This document shows, one piece after another, positions 18,082-27,169 of a stretch of 64,000 bases of DNA. The notes under the pieces were generated by a model. That model saw nothing but the letters and a program-made list of their open reading frames with translations, searched no databases and was not told the DNA's origin. The stretch is from Sphingobacteriaceae bacterium. GTDB lineage: Bacteria; Bacteroidota; Bacteroidia; Sphingobacteriales; Sphingobacteriaceae. A program made the translations under genes and the position numbers. Location: the NCBI GenBank assembly GCA_017745075.1, contig JAGIAD010000004.1, forward strand, positions 1-64,000. The letters are read 5' to 3'. Position 1 is the stretch's first letter; each line of letters opens with the position of its first letter.

Positions 18082-18858
18082 TTGCAAAATAACACTTTTT
18101 CGACACTATTTGTTGGTCAAAATTTAATCAAATTAAAAGAAGTTGATTCTACCAATAACTTTTTAAAAGATCTGGTGTCAAAATCCGAGCCATTAGCCGA
18201 AGGTACTGTAATTATGGCAGATAATCAATTTGCAGGTCGGGGGCAGCAGGAAAACGTTTGGCAAACCCAGGCAGGTAAAAACATCAGTACCAGTATTTAT
18301 TTAAAACCGTCTTTTCTGCCCTTAAATAAGCAGTTTTACCTCAATATTGCGGTTAGTTTGGCTGTAAGCGATGCTTTAACATCTTTTATAAAAGAGGGAA
18401 TAAAGGTGAAATGGCCAAATGATATGTATTATCGGAACAGGAAACTGGGGGGCATACTGATTGAAAATATACTGACAGGTACTTCTATTAAATCTTCTGT
18501 AATTGGCATTGGTTTAAATGTGAATCAATCAGAATTCCCTGAAAGTATCAGTGAGCGAGCCATTTCGGTCATTCAAATTTTACAAAAAAATGTTCCTTTG
18601 ATGGATATTATGGAGAAAATATTCGTCTTTATGGAAAAATACTATTTAATTTTGAGAGCAGGGAAATACAGTATTTTACAAAATGATTACCTTGCGAAAC
18701 TATACAACTATCAGGTTCCTGCGTTATATAAACATAACGGAGAGATTTTTGAAGGTATAATTAAAGGAGTTGAAGATAGCGGCAGGTTAACCGTTGATAC
18801 AAATGAAGGCTTGAAAAGCTTTAATTTTAAAGAAATAGAATCCATACACACAAAATAA
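18082..18858 (+). CDS. birA: Biotin--[acetyl-CoA-carboxylase] ligase BirA
   Basis: A 258-residue biotin protein ligase of the short type without an N-terminal DNA-binding domain. The catalytic domain shows VDSTNNFLKD, the GRGQQENVW biotin/ATP loop (family GRG-R), VKWPNDMYY and KLGGILIEN, then GIGLNVNQ. The C-terminal BPL_C region is about residues 210-255. The start is TTG at 18082; the first internal Met lies beyond the conserved N-terminal motif. The DsbD-N-like gene follows 7 nt after its stop. Confidence 0.95.
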   Translation: MQNNTFSTLFVGQNLIKLKEVDSTNNFLKDLVSKSEPLAEGTVIMADNQFAGRGQQENVWQTQAGKNISTSIYLKPSFLPLNKQFYLNIAVSLAVSDALTSFIKEGIKVKWPNDMYYRNRKLGGILIENILTGTSIKSSVIGIGLNVNQSEFPESISERAISVIQILQKNVPLMDIMEKIFVFMEKYYLILRAGKYSILQNDYLAKLYNYQVPALYKHNGEIFEGIIKGVEDSGRLTVDTNEGLKSFNFKEIESIHTK

Positions 18859-18865
18859 ACACATA

Positions 18866-19315
18866 ATGAAAAAAATCACCTTAGTTTTTTCAATGGTACT
18901 TTTTACCATTGCTGGTGCCTTTGCTCAGATAGAAAAGCCGGTAACATGGGCTTACTCAGCAAAAAAAACAAGTAAAACAGAAGCTGTAATCTATTTAAAA
19001 GCGACGATTGATGACAGATGGCATATCTATTCGCAAAATGTTAAAGACGGCGGACCTGTAAAAACCACATTCACCTTTGCTCCTTCTAAGGATTTTAGCC
19101 TTGTTGGTAAAACCATTGAGCCTAAAGCCATTGTTAAATACGAAAGCACCTTTAAAATGAACGTAAGTTATTTTGAAAAAGCAGTTATTTTCCAGCAGAA
19201 AATAAAATTAAACAAAGGCGCTACTGTGGTTAAAGGTAAGGTAGAGTTTATGGTTTGTAACGATAAACAATGTCTTCCTCCGGAAGAAGTTGAATTTAGC
19301 GTGCCCGTTAAATAA
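18866..19315 (+). CDS. DsbD N-terminal-domain protein (stand-alone)
   Basis: A 149-residue protein with a signal peptide (MKKITLVFSMVLFTIAGAFA). It is followed by an nDsbD-like immunoglobulin fold: RWHIYSQNVKDGGPVKT in the first half, and a Cys pair C131/C136 (VCNDKQCLPPE) at the end, matching the redox-active pair of nDsbD. It should take electrons from a membrane DsbD and pass them to periplasmic thiol proteins. The gene is separate from, but upstream of, the DsbD gene at 19461 and in the same direction, with a terminator between. Confidence 0.85.
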   Translation: MKKITLVFSMVLFTIAGAFAQIEKPVTWAYSAKKTSKTEAVIYLKATIDDRWHIYSQNVKDGGPVKTTFTFAPSKDFSLVGKTIEPKAIVKYESTFKMNVSYFEKAVIFQQKIKLNKGATVVKGKVEFMVCNDKQCLPPEEVEFSVPVK

Positions 19316-19333
19316 TTGACCTCAAAATATTTA

Positions 19334-19366
19334 GAAACAGTCCCGAATTTTCGGGACTGTTTCTTT
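19334..19366 (+). terminator. Rho-independent terminator
   Basis: Perfect stem GAAACAGTCCCGAA/TTCGGGACTGTTTC with a short loop and a T-rich tail. It separates the nDsbD-like gene from dsbD. Confidence 0.85.
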
Positions 19367-19460
19367 TTAAAGTAAAATCTATCCCGTATATGGGTTTATA
19401 AAGAACCATTTATAAAATTATGCTTAATTTCACAGGTTCAAACACACACATAACACACAA

Positions 19461-21155
19461 ATGAAAAAGGTTTTATTATTGTTACTAATGGCCAGCATGT
19501 TTATCGCATTGCCAGCGGTTAAAAGTTTCGCCGCCGTAACACAAGATACTACAGCAACCGCTCCTCCTGATGATATTGTTTTTACTGAAGTAGGTTCCGC
19601 GCAGGATAGTGCAGCCAATAGTCAGATAAAAACAGAAAAAGATACCCTAAAAAAGGATACAGCTAAAGTAGAAAAAGCTACGGTAGCTGGTAAAGATGCA
19701 CCAAAACAATCACTTTGGGTAACTTTTGGCTTGGGCCTGCTGGCCGGTATTGCCGCCTTTTTTCTTCCATGTATTTTCCCGATGGTTCCGCTTACTGTTG
19801 GTTTTTTTACCAAAAGGGCCGAAAGCAGGGCAAAAGGGATCAGAAGTGCCATTATTTATGGTTTATCGATCATTGTAATTTATGTTGGTTTAGGCGTAAT
19901 TATTACTTTGATTTGGGGTGCCAGTGCATTAAATGAAATATCTACTGACGGATTCTTTAATATTTTTATCTTCCTTATACTGGTCGTTTTCGGCGTATCT
20001 TTTTTGGGTGCTTTCGAAATTACCCTGCCAAGTTCGTTTGTAAACAAACTTGATGCAAAATCAGATGCTAAAGGTTTAAGCGGAATCTTTTTTATGGCCG
20101 CAACTTTAGCCGTTGTTTCTTTCTCCTGTACCGGCCCGCTTATTGGGACCTCTTTGGTTGCCATTAATACCGATCTTTTAACCCCTATTGTGGTTATGTT
20201 TGGTTTTTCGCTATCGTTGGCGCTAATTTTTACCATGTTTGCGATTTTCCCAAGTTTAATGACGGGCTTGCCAAAATCAGGAGGCTGGTTAAACTCAATT
20301 AAAGTTTTTCTGGGATTCCTGGAGCTGGGTTTGTCTTTAAAATTCCTTTCAACGGCTGATCTGGCTTATCACTGGGGAATATTAGACCGTGAGGTATTTT
20401 TAGCCATCTGGATTGTACTTGCCTTCATTTTGGGTGTTTATTTATTGGGAAAAATCAAATTCTCTCATGATAGCGATCTGGCTTATGTATCTGTACCAAG
20501 GTTATTCATCGCAGTTGCAACTTTTGTATTTGCCATTTATTTAATTCCGGGCCTGTGGGGCGCACCTTTAAAAGCTGTTAGTGCATTGGTTCCTCCGCTT
20601 TCTACCCAGGATTTTGTTATCGGACAGGATAATAGTGGCGGTTCAAGTCAAACTGCAGCTCCTGGCCATGCTAAACGTAAATATTCTGAATTTCTGCATA
20701 TTCCTCACAATATTGATGGCTTCTTCGATTATCAGGAAGCCCTAGCTTATGCGAGAGAAGTAAAAAAGCCATTATTTCTGGATTTTACCGGACATGGCTG
20801 TGTAAATTGCCGCGAAATGGAAGCCCGTGTTTGGTCTGACCCTCGGGTACTTAAAAAGTTAAAAGAAGATTACATTGTGGTATCGCTTTATACCGATGAT
20901 AAAACAGATCTTCCGGAAGCAGAAAAGTTTGATTCGAAAATTTTAGGCACAAAAGTAAATACAGTGGGTAAAAAATTTAAACATTTACAGGCTGAAAGAT
21001 TTAATACCATTTCGCAACCATATTATGTACTTTTGGGTACTGATGAGAAAGAATTAGTTTCACCCCCTATCGGAGTAGAATTTAATATAGACAAATATTT
21101 GCAATATCTGGACAACGGATTATCAGAATTTGCCAAGAAACAAACAAATGAATAA
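19461..21155 (+). CDS. dsbD: Thiol:disulfide interchange protein, DsbD family
   Basis: A 564-residue protein. After a signal peptide and an acidic, low-complexity linker come eight membrane segments (about residues 85-390). These carry the two membrane redox cysteines, C104 in FLPCIFP and C223 in SFSCTGP. A periplasmic thioredoxin-like domain (about 420-555) has C447-V-N-C450. The N-terminal nDsbD domain of Enterobacterial DsbD is missing here and is supplied by the gene at 18866. It moves reducing power from cytosolic thioredoxin to the periplasm. Its end overlaps the pfkA start by 8 bp. Confidence 0.93.
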   Translation: MKKVLLLLLMASMFIALPAVKSFAAVTQDTTATAPPDDIVFTEVGSAQDSAANSQIKTEKDTLKKDTAKVEKATVAGKDAPKQSLWVTFGLGLLAGIAAFFLPCIFPMVPLTVGFFTKRAESRAKGIRSAIIYGLSIIVIYVGLGVIITLIWGASALNEISTDGFFNIFIFLILVVFGVSFLGAFEITLPSSFVNKLDAKSDAKGLSGIFFMAATLAVVSFSCTGPLIGTSLVAINTDLLTPIVVMFGFSLSLALIFTMFAIFPSLMTGLPKSGGWLNSIKVFLGFLELGLSLKFLSTADLAYHWGILDREVFLAIWIVLAFILGVYLLGKIKFSHDSDLAYVSVPRLFIAVATFVFAIYLIPGLWGAPLKAVSALVPPLSTQDFVIGQDNSGGSSQTAAPGHAKRKYSEFLHIPHNIDGFFDYQEALAYAREVKKPLFLDFTGHGCVNCREMEARVWSDPRVLKKLKEDYIVVSLYTDDKTDLPEAEKFDSKILGTKVNTVGKKFKHLQAERFNTISQPYYVLLGTDEKELVSPPIGVEFNIDKYLQYLDNGLSEFAKKQTNE

Positions 21156-22131
21156 GATCAAGAATATTGGTGTTTTAACCTCTGGCGGCGATTCGCCAGG
21201 CATGAACGCTGCCATCAGGGCCGTAGTTAGAGGCTCTATTTATTACAACATTGAAGTAACCGGGTATATCCGTGGCTACGAAGGGCTGATCAACAATGAT
21301 TTTATCCCTATGGACAGAAAATCTGTAGCGAACATCATTCAGCGCGGTGGTACGATTTTAAAAACAGCGCGCAGCGAAGCTTTTAGAACTGCTGAAGGCA
21401 GAAAGAAAGCTTACGAAAACCTGAAAGCCAAAGAAATTGATGCTTTAATAGTAATCGGTGGAGACGGAACGTTTACGGGAGCCAATATTTTTTCTAAAGA
21501 ATACGACTTCCCGATTATTGGCTTACCCGGAACAATTGATAACGATTTGGCAGGTACCGACTTTACCATTGGTTACGACTCTGCGATTAATACGGTTATT
21601 GATGCGGTAGACAGGATCAGGGATACAGCCGAATCGCACGACAGGCTTTTCATTGTGGAAGTAATGGGTCGTGACTCCGGATTAATTGCTTTAAGAAGTG
21701 GAATTGGCGCTGGGGCTGAGGCCATCATGATTCCTGAAGCAAACATGAATGCCGATGATGTTCTACATAAACTAGAGCACAGCCGTAAAGACAAGTCTTC
21801 GAAAATTATTATCGTTGCCGAAGGTGACGATACCGGAGGTGCGTTTAAAGTTGGCGAAATTTTGCAGGAAAAATACCCGCACTACGATACCAAGGTTTCG
21901 GTTTTGGGCCATATTCAACGTGGAGGTAAACCCACCTGTATGGACCGTGTATTGGCAAGCCGTTTAGGTGTTGCTGCGGTAGAAGGTTTAATTAGCGGGG
22001 AAAGTGGTGTAATGGCAGGACAGGTAAACCGGGAAATTATTTTTACTCCTTTCGATCATGCCATTAAACACATTAATGCAGAAAAAGTAAGCACCAAATG
22101 GCTTAAGCTAATCGATATACTTTCGTTTTAA
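21148..22131 (+). CDS. pfkA: ATP-dependent 6-phosphofructokinase
   Basis: A 327-residue bacterial PfkA making fructose 1,6-bisphosphate. Visible motifs are TSGGDSPGMNAAIR (ATP/P-loop), GGDGTF, GTIDNDLAGTD with the catalytic Asp, VEVMGRDSG, and LGHIQRGG near the end. Length is normal. The start MNKIKNIGV at 21148 is preferred because upstream codons belong to the end of dsbD. The overlap implies translational coupling to dsbD, an unusual functional pairing. A bidirectional hairpin terminator follows. Confidence 0.96.
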   Translation: MNKIKNIGVLTSGGDSPGMNAAIRAVVRGSIYYNIEVTGYIRGYEGLINNDFIPMDRKSVANIIQRGGTILKTARSEAFRTAEGRKKAYENLKAKEIDALIVIGGDGTFTGANIFSKEYDFPIIGLPGTIDNDLAGTDFTIGYDSAINTVIDAVDRIRDTAESHDRLFIVEVMGRDSGLIALRSGIGAGAEAIMIPEANMNADDVLHKLEHSRKDKSSKIIIVAEGDDTGGAFKVGEILQEKYPHYDTKVSVLGHIQRGGKPTCMDRVLASRLGVAAVEGLISGESGVMAGQVNREIIFTPFDHAIKHINAEKVSTKWLKLIDILSF

Positions 22132-22153
22132 AACGAAAAACAGGATATAAAAA

Positions 22154-22190
22154 GAAAAGTCTTTCCCGCACCGGAAAGACTTTCTTGTTT
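22154..22190. terminator. Bidirectional terminator, pfkA/ybjQ
   Basis: Stem GAAAAGTCTTTCC/GGAAAGACTTTC around CGCACC, with A-rich and T-rich flanks. It serves converging pfkA (+) and the YbjQ gene (-). Confidence 0.75.
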
Positions 22191-22214
22191 TTGCTTAATG
22201 CAATAAGCAATTTC

Positions 22215-22538
22215 TTAATCTTCTAAAATTACCGCAGTGCCGTTGGCACTTACCATGAGCATACTGCCACCACTACCAACGGTTTCATAATCCAGATCTA
22301 CACCAACAATTGCATTGGCACCCAAAGCGGCCGCATATTGTTGCATTTCATTAACGGCGGTGTCTTTTCCTTCGCGTAAAACACGTTCGTAAGAGCTAGA
22401 CCGGCCCCCTACAATATCCGTTATGCCTGCAAATAAATCCTTAAAAATATTTGCGCCAATAATTGTTTCTCCGGTAACCAGACCGATATATTTTATAATT
22501 TTTCTGCCCTCAACTGTAGGCGTTGTGGTTACTAACAT
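22215..22538 (-). CDS. YbjQ/UPF0145 family protein
   Basis: A 107-residue protein of the YbjQ (PF01906, 'putative heavy-metal-binding') family. It has the start [19 protein letters not shown]-like [14 protein letters not shown], a [17 protein letters not shown] helix and [13 protein letters not shown]. The family forms pentamers or decamers; function is not established. It is a single gene between terminators. Confidence 0.92.
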   Translation of the reverse strand: MLVTTTPTVEGRKIIKYIGLVTGETIIGANIFKDLFAGITDIVGGRSSSYERVLREGKDTAVNEMQQYAAALGANAIVGVDLDYETVGSGGSMLMVSANGTAVILED

Positions 22539-22712
22539 GTTTTCAGTTTTTATTATTAGAACAAATTTTTTAAAAAATGTTACATTTTTCAGAACAGCTT
22601 TTTAAAGGCTTTCTTAAATGGTTTGTGGCGCCAAGCCAGGAGGGCTCAGCACACCTAAAAATAAATTTATGAAATCGCCAGTGCTTTTGCATCACTATTA
22701 AAAATCGTTGTT

Positions 22713-25700
22713 ATGAGCACATCTAAAAATTTACTCTTCCTCCCGCTATTATTGGTTGCTTTTTTTGCTAAGGCACAAATGCCAACGCTAAAGGTACAGC
22801 AGGCCGAAACCGCAGAACAGAAAGAAGCTGTTAAACTTAAAAAACTGAATATCGATGTACAGATAACCGGGAATATTGCCACAACGGTGATGACCATGAC
22901 CTTCCATAATAACAGCAGCCGTATTTTAGAGGGCGAACTTACTTTTCCTATGCCCGAGGGTGTGAGCATTAGCCGTTATGCTTTGGATATCAATGGAAAA
23001 ATGCGCGAAGCGGTGCCTGTAGAAAAGGCAAAAGCAACTGAAGTTTTCGAAAGCATTGAGCGCCGGCGGGTTGATCCGGGGTTGCTGGAAAAGGTTGAAG
23101 GGAATAATTTCCGTACAAGAATTTATCCTTTGCCTGCAAATGGCAGCAGAACCATCATTGTGGGGTACGAAGAGGAGCTGAATTTTAATAGCGCTAATGT
23201 TTTACGGTATCACCTACCCCTGGATTATAATCAGGCCATTGAAAAATTTACTTTAAAGGCTACCGTTTTTGAAAGCATTATCAAACCGGAACTTGGCGAG
23301 CAGCCCGATGGCAGTTTTGATTTAAAGGCCAATGGAAACACCTACATTGGCGAAATTAATAAAACCAATTACCAGCCCAAAACCGGCCTGACCATTAACC
23401 TGCCAAAACGCAATAATTTACCTGAGGTACAAATGCAGAAAGCATCATCCGGTTATTATTTTTTGGTGAATGTTTTTCCAAAAATGGAGCACCGGGAACG
23501 CAAATGGGCCAATCATATCGGTTTGATCTGGGATGTATCATTAAGTGGCCTTCAACGCGATACCGATAAAGAGATGGCATTACTTGATTTAATCATCAAA
23601 CAAAAACAAAACCTAACCATCCAATTGGGTTTAGTAAACAACGGCTTTAAAAATGCCGGAACCTTTGTTATTGTAAACGGCAATTGGTCGGCATTAAAAG
23701 ATAAGCTGAAAAACCTGGTTTACGATGGCGGCACAAATTTCGGTGCGATAAACGCAAAGGCCATTCAGGCAGATGAGTACCTTTTATTTACGGATGGCTT
23801 ATCTACATTCGGAAAAAATACCATTGCTTTAAATAAACCTGTTCATTGTATCAACACGGCATTAAAGGCAGATTACAGCACTTTAAAATATATTATCTTA
23901 AAAACAGGAGGACAATTTATAAATCTCAATTCTACTGCTGTTAACGATGCTTTTAAACAATTAAATCAGCAGAACCTCCAGTTTTTAGGCATTAAAAACG
24001 GAAACAGCATCAGGCAAACCTACCCTTCAATGAAGGTAAATGTAAACGGGCATTTTTCGCTGGCAGGTATTATGAGCGATTTTAATACCGAATTTACTTT
24101 ACAGTTCGGCTTCGGAAACACGGTAGTTGCCGAACAGGTAGTACACTTAAATGCCACAGAACATACTTTGAGCAGTATCAATGTAAGCCGGGTTTGGGCG
24201 CAGAAGAAAATTGCAGAAATGGATATTCAATACGAAGAAAACAAAGATGATATCAGCATTTTAAGCAAACAATTTGGAATCGTTACCAGAAATACCAGTT
24301 TAATTGTTTTAGAAAATTTAGATGATTATCTCCGTTATGATATTGTTCCTCCCTTAGAGCTACAAGAGGCTTATAATGCCGTATTGAAACAGCGTAGGGT
24401 AAGTCTTTTAGAGCAAAAACAGGATTTGCTCAATGCTGCTGTAGCCATGACCAAAGAGTTGAAGACCTGGTGGAACACAGATTTTTACCATAAAGAGCCT
24501 GGAAAGAAAAAAGAAAGATACCCTGATCCCGAGCAAAGGGGCACACAAATGGAGCCAATTGGCGGTGTAACGAGGCGAGAGGTTACTAATGCAGCTGAGA
24601 TGTTGGTTCCGCCTATGCCACAGGCTGCAGCTGCCAGCCGGGATAAAGAATCAAATCAACTCAGTGAAGTGGTAGTTGTGGGCTATGCTGCTCAACAAAA
24701 AAGGGCCGTTACCCAATCGATCACAACCATTAGGGGGAATGTTTCAAATGCGCTTGAAGGTAGGCTTACAGGGGTACAAGCAACACAGGCTAATGCTATG
24801 AGAAAGCCGCCGGCACCTGCACAGCAACAACCCGCTATCGTGATCCCTGAATTTAAAAGCGATAAGGATTATATGAAGAATTTGGCCGGTAACCCCGACA
24901 GTGCTTACCAGGCCTATTTAAAAATGCGGCCGAAATATATTTCTACACCCATGTTTTATTTCGATGTGGCCAATTGGTTTTACCAGCAGAAAGATAGTGT
25001 GAGGGCCTTAACTATTTTGAGTAATATCGCCGATTTGGATCTCGAAAATGCCGATTTATATAAAACCCTGGCCTATAAATTAAAACAGGTAGGTAATTAT
25101 AAGGATGAACTTTTTATCACTCAAAAGATTTTACAATGGCGGTCAATGGATGCGCAGAGCTATCGTGATTATGCCTTGGCCCTGGCTGATAATGGGCAGT
25201 ACCAGGCTGCGGTTGATAACCTGTACAAAGTGCTTACCCAAAGCTATAACACCCAGATTGCCGACAGGGACCAGGGGATTGAAGAGATTATCATTTCAGA
25301 AATGAATAACCTAATCAGCAAATACGGCAATAGCATTAACACAAAGGAAATTGATAAGCGTTTGATCCAGCCCCTGCCTGTAGATGTTCGTGTGGTACTC
25401 AACTGGAATAAAAATGATACCGATATTGACCTTTGGTTAACCGACCCTACCGGCGAAAAAGGGTTTTATGGAAATTCCAGGACGAAAATAGGCGGAAGGA
25501 TCAGCAACGATTTTACTTCCGGTTACGGTCCTGAGCAGTTTATGATCAAAAAAGCCATCAAAGGAAAATACAAGATAGAGGTGAATTACTATGGCGATAG
25601 GCAAATCAACATCAGCGGACCAACAACGGTAACCGCTGAAATTTATACCCAATATGCAAGCGGTAAACAGCAACGTAAGGTAATTGTAATGCCGTTAGTG

Positions 25701-25748
25701 GCTAACCAGGGAAAAGGGAATTTTGTGGGCGAATTTAATTTTAATTGA
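22713..25748 (+). CDS. VIT-domain protein with SusC-like plug segment and DUF2135
   Basis: A 1011-residue exported protein (signal peptide to about residue 21). Order of parts: VIT domain about 25-150 (FPMPEGVSISRYALDINGKM, then VDPGLLEKVEGNNFRTRIYP); a von Willebrand A-like region about 265-410 (WDVSLSG); a linker; a segment about 648-695 resembling the SusC/RagA plug signature (EVVVVGYAAQQKRAVTQS, then ALEGRLTGVQATQ); TPR-like repeats about 725-860; and a C-terminal DUF2135 domain (NWNKNDTDIDLWLTDPTGE onward). No beta-barrel is present. Probably periplasmic or surface exposed; function unknown. Confidence 0.85.
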   Translation: MSTSKNLLFLPLLLVAFFAKAQMPTLKVQQAETAEQKEAVKLKKLNIDVQITGNIATTVMTMTFHNNSSRILEGELTFPMPEGVSISRYALDINGKMREAVPVEKAKATEVFESIERRRVDPGLLEKVEGNNFRTRIYPLPANGSRTIIVGYEEELNFNSANVLRYHLPLDYNQAIEKFTLKATVFESIIKPELGEQPDGSFDLKANGNTYIGEINKTNYQPKTGLTINLPKRNNLPEVQMQKASSGYYFLVNVFPKMEHRERKWANHIGLIWDVSLSGLQRDTDKEMALLDLIIKQKQNLTIQLGLVNNGFKNAGTFVIVNGNWSALKDKLKNLVYDGGTNFGAINAKAIQADEYLLFTDGLSTFGKNTIALNKPVHCINTALKADYSTLKYIILKTGGQFINLNSTAVNDAFKQLNQQNLQFLGIKNGNSIRQTYPSMKVNVNGHFSLAGIMSDFNTEFTLQFGFGNTVVAEQVVHLNATEHTLSSINVSRVWAQKKIAEMDIQYEENKDDISILSKQFGIVTRNTSLIVLENLDDYLRYDIVPPLELQEAYNAVLKQRRVSLLEQKQDLLNAAVAMTKELKTWWNTDFYHKEPGKKKERYPDPEQRGTQMEPIGGVTRREVTNAAEMLVPPMPQAAAASRDKESNQLSEVVVVGYAAQQKRAVTQSITTIRGNVSNALEGRLTGVQATQANAMRKPPAPAQQQPAIVIPEFKSDKDYMKNLAGNPDSAYQAYLKMRPKYISTPMFYFDVANWFYQQKDSVRALTILSNIADLDLENADLYKTLAYKLKQVGNYKDELFITQKILQWRSMDAQSYRDYALALADNGQYQAAVDNLYKVLTQSYNTQIADRDQGIEEIIISEMNNLISKYGNSINTKEIDKRLIQPLPVDVRVVLNWNKNDTDIDLWLTDPTGEKGFYGNSRTKIGGRISNDFTSGYGPEQFMIKKAIKGKYKIEVNYYGDRQINISGPTTVTAEIYTQYASGKQQRKVIVMPLVANQGKGNFVGEFNFN

Positions 25749-25802
25749 GATTTCAACGATTAATGGATTACACTTACCGGGCTGGTTTATTGCTTTAGTA
25801 AA

Positions 25803-26324
25803 TTAAAGTAATAAACCAGCTACTTCTTGCCAAGTGTTTACGCGTTCGTATTGGGTGATGAGTAAGTTGTGGGGCGAGGTAAACAACAACGGCCGGCCTT
25901 TAAATCCAACAAAGTTTTTAATACGATCGTCGATCATGATGTCGGCTTCAACAATTTTATTCCCGCAGAACATGATGTGCTGCCAATCTATAAAAGGAAA
26001 GTGTTCGGCCATCCAGTCGTATTTGTCTGTTAGTGAGTTACGGAATTCCATTGCTGCCGAAACGATGTAGACGTCGTACTTTTGCTGAAGGGCTTTAATT
26101 ACCCGCTGGCTATCCGGAATTACTTCCATATCGCGGAAAAAACCCGGTTCGTTAATATATTCGAACCATTTTTGGTTAACTTCTTGGGGAACATGGTGAT
26201 AAATTTCATTGCCGGCTTCTATTTTTAAATCGAGCGGAACATTATAATCGCGGTTATAGAGTTTAATAAATTTTCCAAGGGCATCGGCAATTACCTCGTC
26301 CATGTCAATTGCAATTCTTTCCAT
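25803..26324 (-). CDS. 5'(3')-deoxyribonucleotidase-like HAD phosphatase
   Basis: A 173-residue HAD-superfamily protein of the NT5C type. Motif I is IAIDMDEVIAD with the two catalytic Asp; motif II is VSAAMEF; motif IV is DIMIDDRIKNF. The family dephosphorylates deoxyribonucleoside monophosphates. The gene stands alone, convergent with the VIT-domain gene and divergent from rpsP. Assignment to the NT5C family is good; substrate preference is inferred. Confidence 0.85.
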   Translation of the reverse strand: MERIAIDMDEVIADALGKFIKLYNRDYNVPLDLKIEAGNEIYHHVPQEVNQKWFEYINEPGFFRDMEVIPDSQRVIKALQQKYDVYIVSAAMEFRNSLTDKYDWMAEHFPFIDWQHIMFCGNKIVEADIMIDDRIKNFVGFKGRPLLFTSPHNLLITQYERVNTWQEVAGLLL

Positions 26325-26404
26325 TTAGTATCTGCAAATATTTTGGCGCAAATATCCTGAAAACAAAGAAATTAAACTATGTTTTTAATTTCCAGTATTT
26401 TACT

Positions 26405-26412
26405 TATCTTTG
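26405..26412 (+). promoter_or_regulatory. Candidate -7 box for rpsP
   Basis: TATCTTTG matches TAnnTTTG. It lies 55 nt before the rpsP ATG, leaving a leader that contains a GC-richer stretch (about 26413-26440). A T-rich stretch sits at the -33 position. Confidence 0.55.
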
Positions 26413-26467
26413 CAGCCCGCAGCATGGAGCTCCGGGAACTATGTTGAATACATAAATACAAAAGAAA

Positions 26468-27028
26468 ATGGCAACTAAAATCAGATTGCAAAGATTCGGT
26501 AAAAAAGGGAAACCTTTTTTCCACGTAGTGGTAGCAGATTCACGTGCTCCACGTGATGGTAAATTTATTGAGCGTTTAGGTTCTTATAACCCAAACACCA
26601 ATCCTGCTACTATCGAAATTGACTTCGAAAAAACTTTAGCTTGGGTTAACAGTGGTGCACAACCAACAGATACTGCCCGTGCTATCCTTTCTTACAAAGG
26701 TGTTTTATACAAAAAACACTTGGAAGGTGGCGTTAAAAAAGGCGCTTTAACTCAAGAACAGGCAGATGAAAAATTTGCAGCTTGGTTAGATGCTAAAGCT
26801 GGTAAAATTTCTGGTAAATCAGAAAGTTTAGCTGCTTCAAAAGCAGATGCACGTAAAGCGGCATTAGCAGCAGAAGCTAAGAAAAAAGAAGATAAAGCAG
26901 CAGCTATCGCAGCTAAAAATGCACCAGTTGCAGAAGAGGTTGTGGAAGAAGAAGCACCAGCTGTTGAGGCTGAAGCAACTGAAGAAGCTCCTGCAGCAGA
27001 AGCTACTAAAGAAGAAGGAGCAGAATAA
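26468..27028 (+). CDS. rpsP: 30S ribosomal protein S16
   Basis: A 186-residue bS16. Residues 1-80 are the conserved core ([20 protein letters not shown], then [19 protein letters not shown]). After about residue 120 comes an Ala/Glu/Lys-rich tail ending in a run of acidic repeats. The core is usually about 80-90 residues, so the long tail is an extension of the type seen in Bacteroidota. It is the first gene of the rpsP-rimM-trmD-rplS cluster. Confidence 0.97.
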   Translation: MATKIRLQRFGKKGKPFFHVVVADSRAPRDGKFIERLGSYNPNTNPATIEIDFEKTLAWVNSGAQPTDTARAILSYKGVLYKKHLEGGVKKGALTQEQADEKFAAWLDAKAGKISGKSESLAASKADARKAALAAEAKKKEDKAAAIAAKNAPVAEEVVEEEAPAVEAEATEEAPAAEATKEEGAE

Positions 27029-27049
27029 TTTAATTATTCAGTTTCAAAG

Positions 27050-27084
27050 AAATAGCGTTCCGAAATCCGGGACGCTATTTTTTT
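27050..27084 (+). terminator. Terminator or attenuator after rpsP
   Basis: Stem AAATAGCGT/ACGCTATTT enclosing TCCGAAATCCGGG, followed by a T7 run. It lies inside the ribosomal cluster, so it may partly uncouple rpsP from rimM. Confidence 0.7.
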
Positions 27085-27093
27085 AAACAAAAA

Positions 27094-27156
27094 TGTCATC
27101 CTGAGGCACGAAGGACCTTTCTCGTCATTAAAAGATCCTTCGTGCCTCAGGATGAC
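27094..27156. repeat. GTCATCCTGAGG hairpin repeat between rpsP and rimM
   Basis: Two 27-nt arms (27094-27120 and 27130-27156) are inverted complements with one mismatch, separated by 9 nt. The arms begin TGTCATCCTGAGGCACGAAGG. This belongs to the dispersed intergenic repeat type of which related copies lie near 38.1, 38.7 and 39.4 kb. It has no T tract and is not a classical terminator. Confidence 0.8.
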
Positions 27157-27169
27157 AATGCAAATTATT

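Noticed and set aside
24655..24795. Broken TonB receptor gene inserted in the VIT gene
   Set aside because: The reading frame is uninterrupted through the segment and continues into TPR and DUF2135 domains, so it is part of the protein.
27094..27156. Hairpin as the rpsP terminator
   Set aside because: No T tract follows the stem; a better terminator lies at 27050-27084, and the hairpin sequence recurs elsewhere as a dispersed repeat.
27152..27169. Upstream ATG for rimM
   Set aside because: It lies inside the right arm of the hairpin repeat; the family begins at the ATG at 27170.
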